A stretch of DNA of 44,712 nt from Prevotella sp. (GTDB taxonomy: Bacteria; Bacteroidota; Bacteroidia; Bacteroidales; Bacteroidaceae): the NCBI GenBank assembly GCA_017471245.1, contig JAFUVB010000001.1, forward strand, positions 1 through 44,712, in the 5' to 3' direction. The notes below the pieces were generated by a model. The model was given only the letters and a program-made list of their open reading frames with translations, was not told the DNA's origin and made no database searches. Of the stretch, positions 44,062 through 44,712 are shown piece by piece (position 1 is the stretch's first letter; each line of letters starts with the position of its first letter). The translations under genes were made by a program, and so were the position numbers.

Positions 44062-44538
44062 TTACTTGATTTTTACTACTTTCCATGTGACGAGTAGTGC
44101 TATCAGTGCACATAGGATTCCGAAAATCCACTTTAGTGTTCCGCCAAAGGCGGTTAGCTTACTGCTTACCGGGCTTTCGCCCTGCTTACTGCTTATCAGT
44201 ACAGAGTCGCGCTTCTCAATATAGACCGTATCACGAACCACTTTTAACTTTTCACTCTTAACTCTTAACTTCTGCGTGTCGTTTCCGCGGTAGCGGTCTG
44301 TCTGGGTAGCAATGCGAAGGGTATCGCCCTTGTCGTTGCGGTCAACAGTGATGGATGTCGTTATCGTGATGGTGTCGCGCACTACGACAGCCACACTGTC
44401 CCGCTCAACTCTCAACTCTTCACTTTCAACTCTTAACTGCGCACTGCGCTCGCTACTCGAGTGGCGACTGATGCTGCAACTGGTCAAGCACAGGACACTC
44501 AGCCCTATGAGGACAGTTGCTGATGCGCTGTATCGCAT
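44062..44538 (-). CDS. lipoprotein-like protein with C-terminal membrane helix, unknown function
   Basis: The 158-residue protein starts RYSASATVLIGLSVLCLTSC, a lipoprotein-type signal with Cys near residue 21. A charged middle includes simple-repeat segments (LRVESEELRVERDS, LRVKSEKLKVVRD). The C-terminus is a hydrophobic helix (TLKWIFGILCALIALLVTWK). It overlaps the upstream coiled-coil gene by 86 bases in another frame. The overlap recalls phage spanin gene pairs, but the C-terminal helix does not fit an outer-membrane spanin, so I leave the function open. Confidence 0.6.
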   Translation of the reverse strand: MRYSASATVLIGLSVLCLTSCSISRHSSSERSAQLRVESEELRVERDSVAVVVRDTITITTSITVDRNDKGDTLRIATQTDRYRGNDTQKLRVKSEKLKVVRDTVYIEKRDSVLISSKQGESPVSSKLTAFGGTLKWIFGILCALIALLVTWKVVKIK

Positions 44539-44712
44539 ACCGCAGCTCGGCCACTTCCTGACGAAGCTCGTTCACCTCGCGCTGCAAGGGCTCAGCGATG
44601 TAGGTGCGCCACTCCGTCACGTAATCCTTACTCAGATCCATGTCTTTCTGCCGGTTGTCGGCCTTCAGGCCTTTCACCTCCTGGCGGTACTTGCGTCCCG
44701 ACACGAACCAGC
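44453..44712 (-). CDS. partial coiled-coil protein, 5' end beyond the window
   Basis: The frame is open to the right edge and reads WFVSGRKYRQEVKGLKADNR there, so the real start, probably with a membrane helix before GRKYR, lies outside. The visible part is a coiled coil (EPLQREVNELRQEVAELRYA) with two Cys in NCPHRAECPVLDQ. It resembles small membrane-anchored proteins found near phage-type genes in Bacteroidales. Function unknown. Confidence 0.55.
   Translation of the reverse strand, partial: WFVSGRKYRQEVKGLKADNRQKDMDLSKDYVTEWRTYIAEPLQREVNELRQEVAELRYAIQRISNCPHRAECPVLDQLQHQSPLE

Noticed and set aside
1-44712. Invertible promoters of the kind that switch Bacteroides capsules
   Set aside because: I found no pair of inverted repeats flanking a promoter-like segment upstream of the operon; the true operon start may lie outside the window.
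1-44712. CRISPR arrays, tRNA or rRNA genes, transposases
   Set aside because: No regularly spaced repeats, cloverleaf-like sequence or transposase motifs were recognised. The direct repeats present are few and irregularly spaced.

Overview
The window looks like part of a Bacteroidales chromosome (Bacteroides or Prevotella type). The reasons are weak ribosome-binding sites, one TAnnTTTG-type promoter box, the family content, and in-frame simple repeats typical of that order; the genus cannot be fixed from the sequence. Every gene I accept is on the minus strand, so transcription runs from high to low coordinates. The body, about 42.6 kb down to 0.15 kb, is a Wzx/Wzy-type capsular polysaccharide locus, with most neighbours overlapping or a few bases apart as in one long operon.

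Layout in transcription order. 44.7-42.7 kb: phage-like genes (a partial coiled-coil protein, an overlapping lipoprotein-like protein, a BRO-N protein) and a decayed copy of the lipoprotein-like gene. 42.6-40.3 kb: TviC/WbpP-like epimerase and TviB/WbpO-like dehydrogenase, which should supply a HexNAc-uronic acid nucleotide sugar. 40.2-37.8 kb: a degenerate epimerase/dehydratase homologue and a beta-helix lipoprotein. 37.8-22.0 kb: acyltransferase 3, Wzx flippase, ATP-grasp ligases, O-acetyltransferases, Wzy polymerase, a deacetylase-like protein, an MBOAT/SGNH acylation pair, a DUF362 protein and a glycosyltransferase. 22.0-15.4 kb: a DUF4062/TPR protein, two TupA-like ATP-grasp genes and two glycosyltransferases. 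15.4-11.2 kb: a three-gene Lamassu/ABC-three-component-like defence cassette inside the operon. 11.2-0.15 kb: glycosyltransferase, GNAT, ATP-grasp, O-acetyltransferase, PglC-like initiating transferase and a PglE-like aminotransferase, the last two separated by AlbA/Schlafen-like and AbiE cassettes bounded by direct repeats.

The most striking feature is a set of eight G8-G10 runs, read on the coding strand. All lie in genes that decorate a glycan (three LbH acyltransferases, GNAT, MBOAT, acyltransferase 3, two ATP-grasp ligases), and none is in the polymer-building genes. Five genes are frameshifted exactly at the run, and in each case a one-base change restores a full-length, family-typical protein. 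This looks like a combinatorial slipped-strand phase-variation system for capsule decoration. Seven ATP-grasp proteins next to uronic-acid biosynthesis genes suggest the capsule carries amide-linked amino acids or similar groups.

No tRNA, rRNA, CRISPR array, transposase or capsule-type anti-terminator (UpxY-like) was seen.
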